Origin: Pleurocapsa sp. MO_226.B13
GTDB lineage: Bacteria > Cyanobacteriota > Cyanobacteriia > Cyanobacteriales > Xenococcaceae
NCBI GenBank assembly: GCA_030064795.1
Contig: JASJEI010000473.1
Span: forward strand, 1-8,290
DNA length: 8,290 nucleotides
Direction of reading: 5' to 3'
This document shows positions 5,760 to 8,290 of this stretch, piece by piece. The notes under the pieces are model-generated. The model was not told the DNA's origin, did no database searches, and saw only the letters and a list, made by a program, of their open reading frames with translations. The first letter of the stretch is position 1. Every line of letters starts with the position of its first letter. The position numbers were made by a program, and so were the translations under genes.

Positions 5760-8290
5760 GACAACGTAAAACCAAACGGACCAGTAATCGAGATATCAAC
5801 TTCTGCTATTTTAATTCTCGTAGCTTACGTAACAAATTTGAAGATTTAGAAATTCTTGCGGCGACCGGTAACTATCACGTGATAGGAATAACAGAATCAT
5901 GGTTAGATACAACGAATCGGGATTTTGTCGCGGAATACAGTCTGCCAGATTATTCAATTTTCAGTTGCGAAAGAGAAAACAGAACAGGTGGTGGAGTAAT
6001 CCTATATGTTCACAATTCCCTACAACCAATAGCGTTAAAAACAGAGGCAGTGCCAAACGTCGATTCATTATTTGTTGAACTAAAAAACAAATGCAATAAA
6101 TCTAAAGTAACTATTGGACTTGTTTATAGGCCACCAAAACAGACTGTAGAAAATGACGAGAAGTTATTCGATTTAATATTAGAAACCAGTCATCGGAATG
6201 AAACATTAATAATGGGAGACTTTAACTTACCAGTAAAGAAATGGGGTGATCATTTCAATTCGCATACGGGACGAGATTTGTATACTAACTTACTCGAAAG
6301 TGATTTCCACCAATGCGTAAAAGAACCGACTAGAGAAAGTAATATCCTTGATCTTATTTTATCAACAGAAGAAAATCTTGTAAATGAATTGAATGTTGGC
6401 CCAATATTTAGTACTAGCGATCATCGTATTATCACTTTTAAAATTGAATTTGCCGCTAATAATCTTAAAATTAGTAAAGAAAAGGTACCCGATTTCCGCA
6501 AAGCCAATTTTAATAGACTTAGATCAAAACTAGAAAACTCAGATTGGAGCGAAATATCCAGCGATATTGATATTGATAATGCTTGGAAAACTTTTACCAT
6601 CGAACTAAATAATGCAGTAAATCTTTGTGTTCCGTTTAGAGAGAGACGGCCGGCAACAAACAAACCGAAATGGTGGAATGGAGAAATTAGTAATAACCTG
6701 TCTCGTAAAAAGCGTGCGTACAAAAAGTATTTGTCGACAAAAATCCAAGAAGATAAACTAATACTAGACAAAATTCGACGAGAAACCAAAGCATCGATAA
6801 AACGTAGTAAGAAGAAACTTGAAGAATATATTGCAGAAGCAAGCAAATCGAACCCCAAAGAATTTTATAGTTATGCCAATAAAAAGAAAACGCTAGCTTG
6901 CGGTATTGGACCATTGAAAGATAATGCGGGTAACCATACAAATGATGAAAAAGAAATGGCGTCAATCCTTAACAATTTCTTTGCTTCAGTTTTTACAGAT
7001 GAGGATTGTTCTACGTTCCAGCCATCAGAGCACCAAATGACTCTAAATCAATTAAACCAAATCAAAATTAGCGAAAGTGATATCGTACGCGTAATCGATA
7101 AACTTCAAATGAATAAAACCCCCGGACCTGATAAAATTTCACCTAGAATTATACGCGAAGTCAAACATCAAATCAGTAAACCCTTGTGCATCCTATTTAA
7201 CAAATCATTAACACTCGGTAAAGTACCATCGGATTGGAAATGCGCTAACGTAACACCAATTTTCAAAAAAGGGGATAAATCACTATCAAGCAACTATAGA
7301 CCAATTAGCCTGACCTCGATCATCAGCAAACTGTTAGAAACCATTATTCGTGATATTATGGTAAATTTTTTGGAAGAAAATAAAATTTTAAAAGATTCAC
7401 AACACGGCTTTCGATGCAAGCGTTCATGTTTAACTAACCTACTAGATTTCTTTCATGACGTGTTTAACCAATTCGACGAATGTAGATCGGTTGACGTAAT
7501 TTATCTAGACTTTCAGAAGGCGTTCGACAAAGTTCCCCACAAACGGCTAATCAATAAATTAAAATCACACGGTATCTGTGGCAGCATTCAAAATTGGATT
7601 AACGATTGGTTAACTTCGCGAAAACAAAGAGTTGTCATTAACGGAACTTCCTCTTGCTGGCTTGACGTAAAAAGTGGCGTTCCACAGGGATCTGTACTAG
7701 GACCCATTTTGTTTCTAATATACGTTAACGATTTAGACAGCGGCCTCCTTTGTAAAGTATCAAAATTTGCCGATGATACAAAAATAGCCGGTAAAGTAAC
7801 TACAGTGGAAGAAAGAGAAGCTCTGCAATCCGATCTTGACAAGCTAACAAATTGGGCTACTAAATGGCAGATGCAATTTAACGTAAATAAATGTAAAGTC
7901 CTTCACATCGGTAGTAATAATGATCAAGTTCAATATCAAATGAATGGAGAAATACTTGAAGCAGTAAGAAAAGAAAAGGATCTCGGCATTTTAATATCGA
8001 ACGATTTGAAGCCCAGTCAGCACTGCTCGGAAGTGGTCAAAAAAGCTAATAAATTGGTTGGTTTTATTGGAAGAGTATTCGAAAATAAATCCGAAAAGAT
8101 AATGCTAAAACTCTACAATTCTTTGGTCCGTCCTCACCTCGAATACTGTGTACAATTTTGGTCCCCATATTATCAAAAAGATATTAATAAACTTGAGAGT
8201 GTCCAGCGTCGGTTGACTAAAATGATACCGAGACTAAGAAACTTACCGTACGAAGAAAGACTTAAAATTCTTAATTTATTCCCACTTTCG
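5711..8290 (+). CDS. ORF2: APE endonuclease and reverse transcriptase, partial at 3' end
   Basis: The open frame starts after TGA 5708-5710 and runs 860 codons without a stop to the window edge. Productive entry is probably at 5726 by -1 frameshift from ORF1. The endonuclease starts at about 5798: Asn in NSRS (5813), Glu in ITESW (5894), GGGVILYV (about 5990), GDFN (6215-6226) and SDH (6416-6424), so the metal-binding and catalytic residues are all present. The RT has TPGPD (7118-7132), NYRPISLTS (about 7294), QHGF (about 7402), YLDFQKAFD (7502-7528), GVPQGSVLGP (7676-7705) and catalytic FADD (7766-7777), then the CR1-type C-terminal part with LESVQRR. By comparison with the leftward ORF2 about 100 residues are missing past 8290. 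The first in-frame ATG (6212) lies within the GDFN strand of the endonuclease and cannot be the real start. Third codon positions look more A/T-rich than in ORF1. Confidence 0.9.
5720..5726 (+). promoter_or_regulatory. Candidate -1 ribosomal frameshift site (A AAA AAC)
   Basis: The heptamer A-AAA-AAC lies with AAA (5721-5723) and AAC (5724-5726) as zero-frame ORF1 codons. This is the exact X-XXY-YYZ phasing of canonical -1 slippery sites used by retroviruses. A -1 slip puts the ribosome on CAC at 5726, in the ORF2 frame, which is then open to the window edge. It falls inside the 49-nt overlap (5711-5759), and ORF2 lacks any ATG near its start. Not seen: a strong stem or pseudoknot 5-9 nt downstream. 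The only helix found is a weak TCCGT/ACGGA pairing (5753-5757 with 5776-5780), which is too far away for a typical stimulator. Confidence 0.6.

Larger units (their letters stand above)
4260..8290 (+). mobile_element. CR1-like non-LTR retrotransposon with ORF1 and ORF2, rightward, 3' end outside window
   Basis: It has the full two-ORF architecture of the CR1/L2 group: a 5' UTR, ORF1 with zinc-finger-like cysteines and an SGNH esterase, then an overlapping ORF2 with APE endonuclease and reverse transcriptase. Every catalytic motif checked is intact and there are no internal stops over more than 3.5 kb of coding sequence, so this is a young, possibly active copy. The 5' boundary is approximate. 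The 3' end, with the last ~100 residues of ORF2, the 3' UTR and tail, lies beyond position 8290. It belongs to a different family from the leftward element, with little nucleotide similarity despite related proteins. Confidence 0.85.

Noticed and set aside
6212..6214. ATG as start of ORF2 in the rightward element
   Set aside because: It is the Met of the MGDFN catalytic strand; starting there would remove half of the endonuclease, including the conserved Asn and Glu.
5285..7842. Minus-strand open frames opposite ORF1/ORF2 (5285-5509, 6421-6858, 6687-6965, 7588-7842)
   Set aside because: They are antisense to conserved endonuclease and RT motifs, with hydrophobic composition typical of reverse complements of A/T-rich coding sequence.
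1..8290. LTR retrotransposon, CRISPR array or bacterial operon
   Set aside because: There are no long terminal repeats, integrase, protease, spaced identical repeats or bacterial gene signals. The RTs are clearly non-LTR, CR1/L2-like.

Overview
The window reads as eukaryotic, almost certainly animal, repeat-rich DNA. I see no host gene in it. Two separate non-LTR retrotransposons of the CR1/L2 group (Jockey superfamily, with APE-type endonuclease and reverse transcriptase) make up most of the sequence. They lie head to head: the left one is read leftward and the right one rightward. Repeats in the middle, above all an 88-bp tandem unit, resemble from memory sequence very common in decapod crustacean transcripts and genomes. 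I therefore lean towards a crab, shrimp or crayfish, but this is recall and not a computed match.

Layout. 1-341: non-coding, with a 19-bp inverted repeat, short GC-rich direct repeats and a spaced 11-bp repeat. 342-~3655: a leftward CR1-like element, with an 8-bp tandem tail at its 3' end (342-363), a 3' UTR of about 600 bp containing an old internal duplication, and one long intact ORF2 (962-3649). This ORF2 lacks the first part of its endonuclease, so the copy is 5' truncated. ~3656-4260: no gene, but a run of four small hairpins (3687-3803), two nearly identical 76-bp units 88 bp apart (3835-3998) and a 28-bp-period repeat (4019-4061). ~4260-8290: a rightward CR1-like element with a 5' UTR (carrying a 100-codon upstream ORF and hairpins), ORF1 (4725-5759: four-cysteine finger, coiled coil, SGNH esterase with all catalytic residues) and ORF2 (open from 5711 to the window edge: complete endonuclease and RT core, lacking roughly the last 100 residues).

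The most interesting signal is how ORF2 of the right-hand element is expressed. ORF2 overlaps the end of ORF1 in the -1 frame and has no ATG until deep inside the endonuclease. The 49-nt overlap contains A AAA AAC (5720-5726), a textbook -1 ribosomal slippery heptamer, in exactly the phase needed to join ORF1 to ORF2. The simplest reading is an ORF1-ORF2 fusion (esterase-endonuclease-RT) made by -1 frameshifting. I could not find a convincing stimulatory RNA structure at the usual distance downstream.

How the parts would work together: ORF1 protein would bind RNA or membranes and hydrolyse an ester of unknown identity. The ORF2 endonuclease would nick target DNA, and the RT would copy element RNA from the nick (target-primed reverse transcription). 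The left copy keeps RT but not a complete endonuclease, so it is probably not autonomous.
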